A stretch of 64,000 bases of DNA from Zopfochytrium polystomum (lineage: Eukaryota > Chytridiomycota > Chytridiomycetes > Chytridiales > Chytridiaceae). The translations under genes were made by a program, and so were the position numbers. Shown piece after piece: positions 31,101 to 42,116 of the stretch (position 1 is the stretch's first letter; each line of letters begins with the position of its first letter). The notes beneath the pieces were generated by a model. That model searched no databases, was not told the DNA's origin, and worked only from the letters and a program-made list of their open reading frames with translations. The stretch covers positions 310,001 to 374,000 of the forward strand of contig JAIVFJ010000040.1 of assembly GCA_025765615.1 (NCBI GenBank), read 5' to 3'.

Positions 31101-31358
31101 GGGGTCGTCGGCGTAGACGTTTTCCGTGGTGGTGGTGGTGGTGGTGGTGGTAGGGGTGGGGGAGGCGGCGGTGGAGGCGGGATGGTGTGCGGAAGAGGTG
31201 GTGGAGGCGGAAGAGGAAGATGCAGTTGTTGTGGATGTTGTTGTGGGTGTCGTGGAGGAGGAGGAGGAGGAGGAGGACGATGAGGACAAGGTCGTCGTCG
31301 TGGTCCTTGTCGCGTTGGCGGCGTCCTTGGGGGCGTCGTGCGCGGCCATGTCTTTCAT
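28136..31358 (-). CDS. Cap-specific mRNA 2'-O-methyltransferase, CMTR1-like
   Basis: Four exons: 31358-30627, 30394-29476, 29320-28531, 28367-28136, in phase, 890 aa. It methylates the first nucleotide ribose of capped mRNA (cap 1). Residues 1-244 are disordered, with Ser/Thr tracts and RGG/RG repeats. The RrmJ/FtsJ-type domain follows, with SAM motif FADLCAGPGGF (362-372), FGMTLRG, and the K-D-K-E tetrad K307 (in NRSAVKLAN), D517 (VADGGF), K557 (VKTF) and E594 (SRPANAERYVV). Acidic and basic low-complexity inserts split the domain. No G-patch or WW domain is seen, unlike animal CMTR1. A second ATG at 31349 would shorten it by three residues. It is divergent from the CTLH/UBA gene with 406 bp between the starts. 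Confidence 0.85.
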
Positions 31359-31485
31359 TGTTGACAAGTCTTTCTTGAGTTTGATTTTCCTTTTTTCTCT
31401 GGCTGGGGCCTGAACCAACCAACCCATTCGATTCGATTGAAGATTGATTGGTCTGTCTGTCTCTCTCTGTAATGGTGCCTATGCT

Positions 31486-31521
<36 letters not shown>

Positions 31522-31764
31522 GCCTCTTGGTCTCTCTCTCTGTCTCTCTCTGTCTCTCTCTCTGTCTCTCTCTCTGGCTCAGTGATTGAATGTTTCCCTT
31601 CCAGCTGCGAATGACTTGACTGGCCTGAGAAAGAGCAACCGCACCACCACCACCACCAGCCAGCGACTGCCACCCCTACGGCTCTACTCGTCACTACTCT
31701 ACTCGACCCCCCCGACACCGTCAACTCCGTAGAGCCCCACCCCACACAGCCAACCCCGGCGATA
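31359..31764. promoter_or_regulatory. Shared divergent promoter region
   Basis: A head-to-head intergenic region between the CMTR1-like gene and the CTLH/UBA gene. It contains a CT-rich microsatellite at about 31487-31575. No TATA box is evident. A bidirectional promoter is inferred from layout only. Confidence 0.45.
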
Positions 31765-34505
31765 ATGGACTTGGCCTTGCTTGGTTTGTTCGTTGGTTCC
31801 CCCCAACCACTCTCACCACCAAACTTTGCCGCGGGCGCTCTCCTTTCGCTCGTTCCCTCCCCCTCTTGCCGCTGTAGACCGCTGGGCCGTGGACTTCCTG
31901 TTCTACTATGGCTTCTGGCCTCCAGACGTCCCCTTGCCGCCCGATGCGTTGCCGCCGCAAGTCGCTCACACGATCCCGTCGTCGTCGTCGTCATCTGTTT
32001 CCTCATCCTCATCCTTCTCGTCGCCACCGTCCTATCAAACATCGCCCTCTGGCAATCCTCGGGCATCCTTCCAGGAACGTCTACTTGTAGGTTCCGCTTG
32101 CTGGCATGCGCCACTGTTCCGCTCTTTCCCGACCCACCCGCTGAATGAAAAAATCCACTCGCCTCTTTCCGTCTTCCACCCCAGCTCTTGCGGACTCTCT
32201 TGTCAGAAGGAGACTTGCCGAGCGCCGTTGCGCTGCTCAGCTCCCATAACCCTGCCATCCTCGCCGACCCGACTCTGCGGCTCAAGCTGGACAAGCAGCA
32301 GTTGATAGAGCAGGTGCGCTCGATGGCAGCCAACCAACCCGCTCCTGCCATCCTCGCCTACTTGCAGCAGGCCGGTGACTCGCTCCCGTCCTTCGCCTCG
32401 AACCCGGATGCCTTTGCAGCTTTGAAGCGGACTCTGGTCGGTATCGTGTGGATGCGCGCCGTGGCGCAAAACGCGGGCGCTGGCGCTGACGACGGTGACT
32501 CAGAAATGGACGAGACTGCTGCCGTGCCTGCCGCCGTTCGATACGAGTGGTCGCTGGAAAGACGAAGCGAGCTCGCCTCACTGGTCCACGCGAGCGTTCT
32601 CGCTTCGGAAGGCGTTCCTGAACCTCAGCTTCCTCTGACTCTTCGGTAAGCGGGTTTTTGGCACAGGGCCTGGAATGTTCTATTCGCAACTTACAATTCA
32701 TTTTTTCGTTGTTCCTTTTTGCCCTGTTCACTTATTGGGGTTTCGATTTGCCCCGTCGCTGCAGTTACCTCATACTCGTTCATAATATGCTATACTTCTT
32801 TCGATCAGATCCCTCGCCGTGGAGCAGGTGCATCGAAGGTTTGTTTAGACAATCTGCGCCACCGCCACCGCCACCGCCACCGGATTTTCTAGATTCAACT
32901 GCGGCTGTCGACGAAGGTGATGTGGCCGTGCTTGCCCAAGCAGCGGCAATGTCTCCAGCGCGAGCAAAGTCATTTTTGCAAGCATCAGAGCCAGTGCTCA
33001 ACGCCGACGGCTCAGTTCTTTGGTCGCGGATAGAGGTGGCCATGAAGGCCGAAGTGTCTCGGGTCGCAGAAGCATCCGGCGAGTTTACGACGATGGTCTT
33101 TGAGTATGCGGTTGTTTTTTTTTTCCCCTTCAACTCTCCTTCAGCGACAGCTAGCTCTGATTTTTCCAACAGTTATTGCCGCAGGCGTGGCATTCTTCGC
33201 CAACTAAACGAATCTCAACAAAACAACGCCCTCGTGCAAGTGGTTCGCGGCCTTCTTGGATCACTTCCCCTCAGCAACGCCGTCGACTCGACGGAGCAGC
33301 AGTCCGCATCGTGCGGCGTTCCCTCCGTGGGGTGTGAAGCGTTCATAACCGACAAGCTCGTATCTGCTCTCACTGCCGTCTGTCCGCCCATTGCTGAGAT
33401 CTTCCTCACTCAACTTGTGGCGTTTTGGCGAGTAGAAGCTCTAGAGAACCTTGTACAAGGGCGCATTTCTGTTTTGGACGGGCGGCCAGGCGCAGTTTAC
33501 TGGACCAAAGTGGTGTCCATTTTGCGAGACAGGCTCGGTGTGTGTCCAACTGCTGAAGCGATGAGCTGCGATCGCTTTGACCAACTAACACTGAATTCCT
33601 TCGTGCGTAGTTCCGTTGACAGCTTCCAGCACCAGGTTTTTCGGATGCATCAAGGAGCTATCGGCCTTGTTGGCTTTGCAATACTCGTCGTACGATGTTG
33701 CGGTGGTGGACAACGGCGACGCCGGCGACGCAGAAAATGGCAGCACTACTGCAGGCAGTGGCAGTGGCAGCGGCAGCGCACGGATCAGCCTTCGAGATCA
33801 GCTTCAACTTCTTGCGCAGCTCCGCAAGGAAACCTTGGTGTCGATACTAGATTCTCCAAGCACAAAAGAAGCAGCAACAAGTTTGGCAGAACCGGCCGCG
33901 ACTCCTCGGTTGGAAGAGCTAATGCAAAGCCTGCTCGACGTGAGGAAAGAGTGGTTCCGGATGCAATGCACGGACGACCGGTTCGAACTATTTTTACTTT
34001 CATATTGAGCTTCTCACACTTCGGTGTTTAGGTTTGAAAAAGTGTTTCGCATTGACGAATTGCCAATGTCTGGCAAGACTCGACGGTTTCTGGATGGCTG
34101 CAACTTCTCTGCGCTCTTGAGTTCGGAAGCAGCGGCTTTCACCAGTGGCGGACCTGCAGACAAAAGCTCTGAACAGCAGCAACAACAACAGCAGCAGCAG
34201 CAGCAGCAGAACGGTTCTGATTCTGCCAGCCAAATGGATTCAGACGAGGACGGGTCTGATGGAGACGGTAAGCGCGCAAGAGTCAAGGTTCCCCGATCAA
34301 CCTTGAACTTTTCTCTGACTTATTTTCGGCAGACGATGAAAACGGAGGGGGCGGGGGTGGCGGCGGCGACAACAACAATGAGTCGGCAAACGACACGATC
34401 TCTTTGCTGATGGACGCGCTCGGGCTCACGCGGTCGGAAGCTTTGGCCATGCTGGCGCGGTACAATGGCGATGCGAGTGCTGCGATCAGCTTTTTGTTTA
34501 GCTGA
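31765..34505 (+). CDS. CTLH-like and UBA domain protein
   Basis: Nine exons in consistent phase: 31765-31783, 31878-32086, 32185-32645, 32765-32838, 32893-33103, 33185-33537, 33623-33980, 34032-34267, 34333-34505, about 697 aa. Exon 3 starts a CTLH-like helical segment (LLRTLLSEGDLPSAVALL..LKLDKQQLIEQVRS, about 77-125). The middle is all-helical and unassigned. A poly-Gln run sits near residue 600. The C-terminus is a UBA-like three-helix motif (LLMDALGLTRSEALAMLARYNGDASAAISFLF). Intron 33538-33622 has a clear ACTAAC branch site. An acceptor at 33173 instead of 33185 would add four residues. Such domains suggest ubiquitin-linked regulation. I cannot name an orthologue. Confidence 0.72.
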
Positions 34506-34692
34506 GCCACCTGAGCGAGTTGTGCTGCTGCTGCTGCTGTGTGTGTGTGTGTGTGTGTGTCGGCGAGGAAATCAGGAATTAGGTTAGAGAGGGCTGTGCT
34601 GAGTCCTTTGTATTGCGTTGCTCCCTCACGCGGCCTTGAGCGATGATGAGGTCGGAAAAAAGCACAACCAAATCGAATGAAGAAAAGAATAC

Positions 34693-37063
34693 ATGTCGGA
34701 GTCTGAAAATAGAAGCAGCAGTAGTTCCTCCTTGTGGGCACTGGTTGTCTTCGGCGACGGCACAAGCACCGCTGTTAGGCCCGCCGCCGCCGCCGCCGCC
34801 GCTGCCGCCGCCGTCTTCCCCGGCGACGAGCAACAAGCCTACTGCGACGACTTCTTCTTTGCCAGCATCGATCGGTCCCTTGCTCTACATTTCAGCGCGG
34901 ACGGGCAGGTCCTCATCATCGAGTCGTCCTCCTCCACCACCACCAGTAACCCGACACTGCCACCGCCACCACAACCACCACCATCACACGCATGGTCAGC
35001 ACCTTCATCATCGTCATTGGCGGCGGCCGCGGCGGGTGCGCGGTTTGGAGCGCCGCCTGCGCTTGGATTCAGAGTCGCCACAGTCAATGCCCCTTCCAGA
35101 TACAAAGCTGCCGTGTCGGAGGCCCTCCGGATCCGCAACGCCGTGTGCGATCCCATCTTTGTCGACCCGTCGTTTCCGTGGTTCCACACGACGGAAGCTA
35201 TCAGGGTAACAACTGTGAATCCTGCCCCCTCGCGGGACATCCAGTCTTTTGCACCTTCGGTTTCCCTTCCGTCCTTTTGCGGCGCTAATAAACTCCGTCC
35301 CACCAATCCTCCCCTCGAAACCACCCCAAAAAAACACGGCGCCCTCCGCCCCCTCAGACCCATTGCCCCATCAAGTACCTCCGCTGGTCGCTGCCCACCA
35401 GCCCCCACCACAACGGCCTCGTGACCACGACTGCGACCGCAGCACTCCAGATCGACACAATCGACCAGGTCGCGCGCGTCGCGCTGTCCAGGAACCGCCG
35501 CACCGTGCGCGTGTCTTATCCCGTGCTTGTCGGCGTGGAGCGGGTCCCGCTGTCGCCGAGCAAGATGGCGGCGGAGGCGGCGGCGGCGCCGCGGCAGACG
35601 TATGTGTACCACCGCGTCGAGAGGATGTTTTCGGTCGCATGCGTGCCGCCCGCGTGGGCGCTACCGGTGGCGATGCTGCGGGATCGGCGTGCGGGACGCA
35701 TGGGTATTGATGAGCTGGTAAAGGGGTTTGCTGCAATGAGCAGTAGTTGATTCGTATAACTATTTTTTGGTTGCGCTACTCAGAGGGCTATCGTGGAGCA
35801 AGCCAACGGAATCGTTTCGGCAAAGTACGCGGCGATTCCGCTGCCGCGCGCTCCCGCCGCGTCGTCGTCGTCGTCGCAGTACCCGAGCTTTCGAAAGTCG
35901 ACGCAGGAGCTGTTTGACGCGTCGGGCGAACGCTTGATTACCAAAATCTGCTCGAGCTTGGCCACGTTCCAGGTCATCTTGCCTCCGACTCTGCCTCCAC
36001 CGCCGGCCGCCGCCGCCACCGCCGCCACCGCGCGTCTCCAGCCCGAGGTGGACGTGGACGAGATTTCGGTGGAGGCGGTGATGCGTGATGGGTCGGTGTT
36101 TGTGCTGGGCGAGGGCGCCGCCTTTGTTTGGCTCTACACCGCAGAGTGCGAGGACGACAGCGACGACGACGAGGAAGGGCAGGTCTATTCGACGGCGGCG
36201 CTTCCCGACGTTGCGAGGAACTTGAGCACGAACGCAACGTGAGGGCTGTTTTTGGGATGCTAGAGCAGTTTTTTGGCTTGCATACCCTTGTGTTTTGCAC
36301 AAGGAATGGCTAACTGCGCGACGGGTCTGTGCTTCTTTCTTTTTTTTTTTTTTTTTTTTTGGGTGTCCTTTCACAGGTATCCGCTGCGACAGTTGCACTC
36401 GGTCATGCTGAAGCTGTACCAGATGGCCCACCATCACTTCACCGTCAGCACCCCGCGGCGCGACCCTAGCAGCTGGATGCGGCTGCCCGATCCCGGAGCC
36501 TTTGCGACCGGCCCACCGCTCTTACCCCTGGACCGCCGCGCGTCGCCGACGCTAGTCACCGAAGTGCCCGGGGTGTGCTTTGTCACGCGCTTCCCGAGCG
36601 GCGCGCTCCAGGCAAAGTTCCTCGACGGCGTCACGGTCCACGTTCCCGACGCCCGGCCGCTGGTGGATAATGCGGCGGCGGCGGCGGCGGTGGCGGGGAG
36701 CAGCATGGCGTCTGAGCGCTGGCGCGCCGGTCTCGAGGCCATCACGGCCGTCGTGGATGCGGGCGCCGACGGGGGGGACCGCGACCGGGTCGTGGTTCGG
36801 CTGTCGCGGCCCATTGGGTATGAAAGGTTTGTTGAGCACACTGCCTCCTATCCACTGCTCTTTCGTGTATTGACTCTTTGCGCTTCTTCTTCCATTTCCT
36901 GCCAACCCGCAGGCACATCGGGACGCTTCTTGACTGCGTTCGCAAGTGGTCCGTCGAAGCAGAGAGAGGAAGAAACAGACCGGCCGGTGCCTTGCTATGG
37001 CAGAACAGGACCGTGAGCGTCGAAAGCACGCTGGCCAACGCAAGGAGATATTTGACCCAGTGA
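34693..37063 (+). CDS. C5orf34-like protein
   Basis: Five exons: 34693-35205, 35358-35717, 35784-36238, 36377-36826, 36913-37063, phases consistent, 642 aa. Segments in order resemble the C5orf34 family (DUF4524/DUF4520): RYKAAVSEALRIRNAVCDPIFV (a little past residue 130), TYVYHRVERMFSVACVPPAW (about 250), FPSGALQAKFLDGVTVHVP, and GYERHIGTLLDCVRKW near the end. In animals the C-terminal region is compared with polo-box folds and the role is poorly known. The gene starts 187 bp after the CTLH/UBA stop on the same strand. Poly-Ala and poly-Pro inserts are present. The second intron (35718-35783) has a TATAAC branch-like site. Confidence 0.72.
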
Positions 37064-37850
37064 CGCCTTTTTTGGGGCGGGTTTGGGGGATTGCTTTATT
37101 ATCATCATTGAAGAATCACCGCTCCGCTTGCCGTCTTATTTTTTATTTTTTTTTTTTTTTCTTTTGATGCCCAGGCGCCATTTTGCGTCCAGAAGAAGGG
37201 GGGGCGCAGTGTCTGTAAAAAGCCCAATCGCGGACATTCGGGTGCTGGGATTTGCATTGCGCGGAGAATCCCCGTTTCAGAGCCCCAGAAGTAACAGTCC
37301 AGCCACATCACGGTTACTTTGTGCTTGCTCCAAACTAAATCAGTTCATACATTCACATCCACAGTAAATTCCGGCCATGTTTCAGGTTCAAGTCAGCTTC
37401 CAGAAGTTGGGAAAAGCCAGACATGATTATTGAGACTTGAGCTATGGCAGAAACTCAAACTCAACTGGAGTGATGAGTGATCACTCATGCTCCATAGAGT
37501 TTCCAGGAAATTAAAACAATCAACAGGACCTAAGACCGATTAATCTAACACAAAATTTTCTGACAAGAGTCCCTCGAACGGAAATCCCTTGGTTTGAAGT
37601 TTGTTGTGGTAATAAGTATTTTCAAAAATTCCTTAGCCCATCCAATTTTCCACGAGGAAAACTTTCCTATTGTTGGCAATTAGGGAAGCGTTTCCACCGA
37701 AGAAGGAGGATAGCACCAGGTCCAATTCAGCGAAAAAGAACCTCTTCGCATTATGGCAAACACAGAAAACTCAATTAATGGAGGAAGTTTTTCTTTGTGG
37801 GAAAAAGGGATGGGCTCGAGAATTTGAAAACTACTCTTGGCAGTTGGTCA

Positions 37851-37889
<39 letters not shown>

Positions 37890-38454
37890 GCAACTGTGCT
37901 CTCGAATTCCTCACCTGGGGGCCAAAGGTGGGAACTAGAGAATGGACCTAAATACCAAACCTGACTAATGAAAAGGGGCAAAAGGAGGTTGTCTAGGGGC
38001 ACTAGACAGGAATGTGTATTTGGAGTCATAAAAAGCCCAAGAAAAACACAAAGAAATCTGCAACACAAAAGAGGGGTTTCTCATACCAAAGCATGAAACA
38101 GACACAATCACAAAAGGAAGCATAACCCTCTGGTGCAAGACACAGAAGAGTTTCTCTGGAGGACAAAGCCAAAGCTACGTCAAAGCAGAGACAGAACTGA
38201 CCAAGTCGGTGAGACTGACTAAATTGGAAAGGAGTGCAAGCCACTACATCCAATGAAAGAAAACAACAGAAAGAGGATGTATTAATGACACTTATCACCA
38301 AAAGGCGCAATATTTTGAGAAGTCGCGAATTTTTAACGTCTATCTCAACTAAAAAACGGAGAAAAAAAAATTGAAATTCGCTAAAAATGCGCGGATCTTT
38401 GTATACTCGTTATCATACTTGTACCATAATAGGGACCCTCGCTTTTGTCCCGTT
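37064..38454. other. Intergenic
   Basis: No supported gene. T-runs at about 37148-37160 and 37854-37887. The first part is probably 3' flanking DNA of the C5orf34-like gene. Confidence 0.4.
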
Positions 38455-39640
38455 GTGCCAGGGATTTCGCAACATATTTCTTTTTTGGTGACTAACAGAG
38501 AGTGCCCAACTGCATAGGGATGTGGTGCCTGGCAGGCTGTACCCCACGCCCACCACCTTATTTATTGATTTTGGCACTTGTGCATACCGCATAGGGGTTG
38601 GGGACTTAGAGCATTTGTGTGGATGCTCCAAGGCAGGGGGGGTGCCTTGTAAATTTTTCACTCTCTCTGTTTTTTGGGCCATTTCTCTTTTCCTTTTTTT
38701 TCTTCAATCTGATTTCTGTCCTTTAGCACCAATACAAGGTCCCTTCAAATCCATCTGGCTCACAGAGGTGAGGGTAGTGAGAGGTCGTACACATCCAGGT
38801 GCGTATGTCCTCTCTTAGAGAGGCACTCTTAAGGCGCTGTGGGTGGGGAGTGCAGTTGGCCCTGCAATGATGTGACGCTGCTGCTTCTGTGTTGGAGTGA
38901 GGTTCACAAGTCTTTTGCGAGATCCGCTGGCTCCAGCAGGGGGGAGTGACTTTGTGGTCACCCCCCCGCTGTCCAGGGGCATAGGGTGTGGTGTCCCCAT
39001 CACCCCCGACGCCTCAAGGGGTCGTGCCCTCGATTTGCCTTGGTCCTTTTGCTGTTAGAGAGAGTTGTGTGAGCACGAGTGTGATGTGATGAAGCCTTTT
39101 GGTCGAGTTACCGAGCGATCGCAGCTGGGTGCGGCGCATAGTCAATTGTCAGTGTTTCTGTGTGCAAGTTCCTGACTGGTGACGTTTCTGACCCGTAGAT
39201 AGTCAACTCCCTTCTCTCTCTCCCCTCACCACTGGTGACACCAAGGGCTCCTGCAGCACCGCCCCCGGGCGCTAGGTGGTGCCTTGTCTGTCTGTCACTA
39301 TTAACCGCTCCTGCTGTGTGTGAGAATAGGTTCCTGAGATAAAATGGCCTATTTGCCTCTGCTTTCTCCTTATTCTGCAATTGTGTTGCACCCCTAGGGA
39401 GTGCCCTTCCATTTCCCCTTGCATTGGCCCACAGCCAGGCAAGTAATCAGTGCACCAATCCTTCAGAGGTCGTCCCACTGAACCCTCATTCTTTGTGTTT
39501 GAGACCCCTGTTAGACAGATCAGTAGGGATACTTCGTGGACTAAGCAAGTAGTAGGGTTGAAACACCCCTAGATAACAGCCAATAAAAGTTAGTTTTAGC
39601 ATATTATTTGCTTTTCCTCGCTCCAGCAGGGGGAGGGTGG
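38455..39640 (-). repeat. Family R repeat, copy D (truncated at both ends)
   Basis: Follows the reverse complement of copy B from the CAACATATTTC..GTGACTAACAGAG region to the AAGCAAGTAGTAGGGTTGAAACACCCC region. The terminal inverted repeats are missing on both sides. Confidence 0.75.
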
Positions 39641-39650
39641 GTGTTATGTG

Positions 39651-39812
39651 GAGCTGACTAGTTAGCAGCAAGAGGCACAAGGCAGACCTGAGCCTATTGT
39701 TACTGTCAGTTATTGTTCTACACAATGCCCAAGGAGAGAGCAAACCACTGCCAATGCTGGCACTGGCTTGCAATGTTGACAAATACTCTAAGAATAAAGT
39801 GGAATGGAAACC
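39651..39812 (+). repeat. Dispersed repeat F, copy 1
   Basis: Similar to the reverse complement of 57490-57678, including GGTTAGCAGCAAGAG-like, TGACTGTCAGTTAT-like and CACTGGCTTGCA blocks. It lies immediately beside R copy D. Copy 2 lies beside R copy E. Confidence 0.6.
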
Positions 39813-42044
39813 AGGTGTAAACAGTTTTCCTCCTCCTCTGCTGAAGCAGATATTACAGGAAAGGTTTTTACCCTGTGCCAGTCACACTCGCCTAGTGACT
39901 ATTATAGTGTGCATGTCATCATCATGTATCAATAATTCAAAACAGAGTTTTTCTCTTTCTCTCCACGATGGGGAGAAGGACCACCCACAAACACACACCT
40001 CCAGTTCATTCACTCCTTCCACTTACTCACTCAGAGTAGACTGTTTACAGTAGGGTCGCGGAATGAGGCGGTAGAGCGGCGTTCGCCGCTTTGTGGGCAA
40101 TTTCGGAAGAGCGGGTCGCGAAACCCCCATACACCCTTGCACGAACGCCACGCGAAGCCGCCCATGCGGCACGCCATCTGAGGGTCGGGGAAAGAACGAC
40201 ACTCGAAGAAAAGAGAAATAGGAGAAAACGACACAAAATGGGAGAGACACCCAGTGAGTGAAAGGAGGAAACACGCAAAAGAAGTAATGGAAATGGGGCG
40301 CTATGCTTGCGTACTGGCCTGGCGCCCAGCAGCGCTGGAGGTAAAAAGGGTAACTCCAGACCAACTGAAGGGGATGATAGAGGCAGATTTCCTAATTGGG
40401 AAGATTGATCGCACTTTTGCCCCAAATGAATTTGGATCCACAGGCCGCTGGGTTTCAATCCATGCGATATGGATTGAAATCAATCGCCGTTGGAGACGTT
40501 TGACCCCCCCTAATTTAACCCTTTAAGGGTCAGTGCCACTGTGCCACATGCAGCACAATGACCCTCAAAGTTGTCCCTACTGATGCAACTTTCATGATGA
40601 AACTAGTATCAGCACGTTCAGAATTGAAAGGGCTTTCTGTTGGTGCCTTTTCACTTGGTTGTACCCAATCTAGACAAATAGTAATTGCAATGAAACTGCA
40701 GGTGTGCTGCTGGTGGCACCCTTTTTCTCCTATTAGTGGACTGATGTAAAAACTGCACCAAAGCCTTTCAAAATTTACGTACTACTCCTAAAATGGACAC
40801 GAAATAAAATGGTCTAAGTGACTATGGCTCCAATTTTTTTTTCTATGTTGATTCTGTTGAGCAAAAGTTGGAAAAAAGCAGAAAAAAGGCCTGTGATAAC
40901 TGGTTTTTGAAATGTGACACATCTGGATGTGTTGCAATATGCACCACACATGCAAAAACAAAGATACACAACTACTTACTTAGTAACAAAGACTGTCTTG
41001 AATAGCGGCTCTCTGATGATGCTGGCAGTTTGCTCCTTTAATTGAGTTTTGACGAAGGTTTGGTCCATTATGTAAGGAGCACTTTTGAATGGTCATGGAG
41101 CCACTTACTATCGTTTTAGCAATCACAGCATTCTCCAAAGGAGACCAAATTTACACAGCGCATAGCTAAGTGACAAAGCTTCAAAATCCTCCCTTTTGTT
41201 TAATTTTTTATTGATCAATCTGGCCACAAAAAATTTGGAATGCAAGCTGACGACAAAAATTCTTTGTGGCAATGTCATCTGACAACCCAGCAGATTTCTG
41301 CACCTTTTTGTAAACAACACGTGGATCGACCAGACAGGCATACAGAGACTTTGAAAACTCTTCCCAACAGTATTGAGAAGCTCATCAACTTTGTAGGTCT
41401 GCAGGCGGAAGGGGCTGGATATTTGCTCTCATCACAGAAGTGCAAGTACCACAGAATGGCCTTGAAATAAGATTTGAGATGCTGAAATTTCTCGGGTATT
41501 TCGATTGAGAAGAGGATGGGTGCTCCACTTGTCCTCCCAGGCATCAGATGGGCTGACACCATTCCAGATGAGAAGACCAATTAATCTTGAAAACTACTCT
41601 TTTGTGAATCGTGCCCCATCACCACCTTCAGCAGCTTCAGAGTCTGCTTCTTCGTCAGTCCACAATCCAAATGAGCCAGCTCCATCTCCTAACTCCTTAG
41701 AAAAATGAACTGCATCACCCAAAGAATGGAAAGTGTATGAAGCACAATCAAATTCTGAACTTCTTCATTCCAAACAAATCAAATGCATCCTTTGGAGTAA
41801 ACTGTGCACTTTGTTTGGCTGATTTCCAAACAGTTTTTGGCAATGTTCCAGTCTCATGTGGATGACAGCATGGATGAAATGTCTATGCTTTTGTCACTGA
41901 TTCTTTCAAAGTGAGACCAGCCAGCAATTCCTTGGAGTGTCAAGACTTAGTTGAATGGATCTCCCAGTGCAATTGCGCTTGGTCCTGCCTTCTTTAATAG
42001 TTTCGATGTTGCTGGAGTCAACGCACGAGTATGGAGCTCACGTT
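39813..42044. other. Gene-poor stretch with a possible piggyBac-like relic
   Basis: No intact gene. A TTAACCCTTTAAGGG sequence at 40515-40529 resembles a piggyBac-type end at its TTAA target. On the minus strand near 41830-41220 short frames include LWYLHFCDESKYPAPS, reminiscent of the LRYLHFxD segment of piggyBac transposases. Stops interrupt the frames and no matching second end was found, so this is tentative. Confidence 0.3.
40453..40479. repeat. Perfect 11-bp hairpin
   Basis: TTTCAATCCAT and ATGGATTGAAA separated by GCGAT. It lies about 40 bp from the possible piggyBac-like end at 40515. Confidence 0.8.
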
Positions 42045-42116
42045 GGGGGATTCCGGGGATTGAACCCGGGACCTCCTGCACCCAAAGCAGAAATCATACC
42101 ACTAGACTAAATCCCC
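42045..42116 (-). tRNA. tRNA-Pro (UGG)
   Basis: On the minus strand the acceptor arms GGGGATT/AATCCCC pair. The anticodon stem is CTGC/GCAG with loop TTTGGGT, giving anticodon TGG. The T arm is CCGGG-TTCAATC-CCCGG, and the discriminator is C as usual for eukaryotic tRNA-Pro. CCA is not encoded and there is no intron. Box A (TAGTCTAGTGG) and box B (GGTTCAATCC) are good. No T-run is seen right after the 3' end. Confidence 0.92.

Noticed and set aside
32839..32892. Reading through this stretch as coding in the CTLH/UBA gene
   Set aside because: The frame stays open (a poly-Pro run), but GTTTGT...TTTTCTAG with matching phase fits a short intron better. The alternative would add 18 residues and is not excluded.
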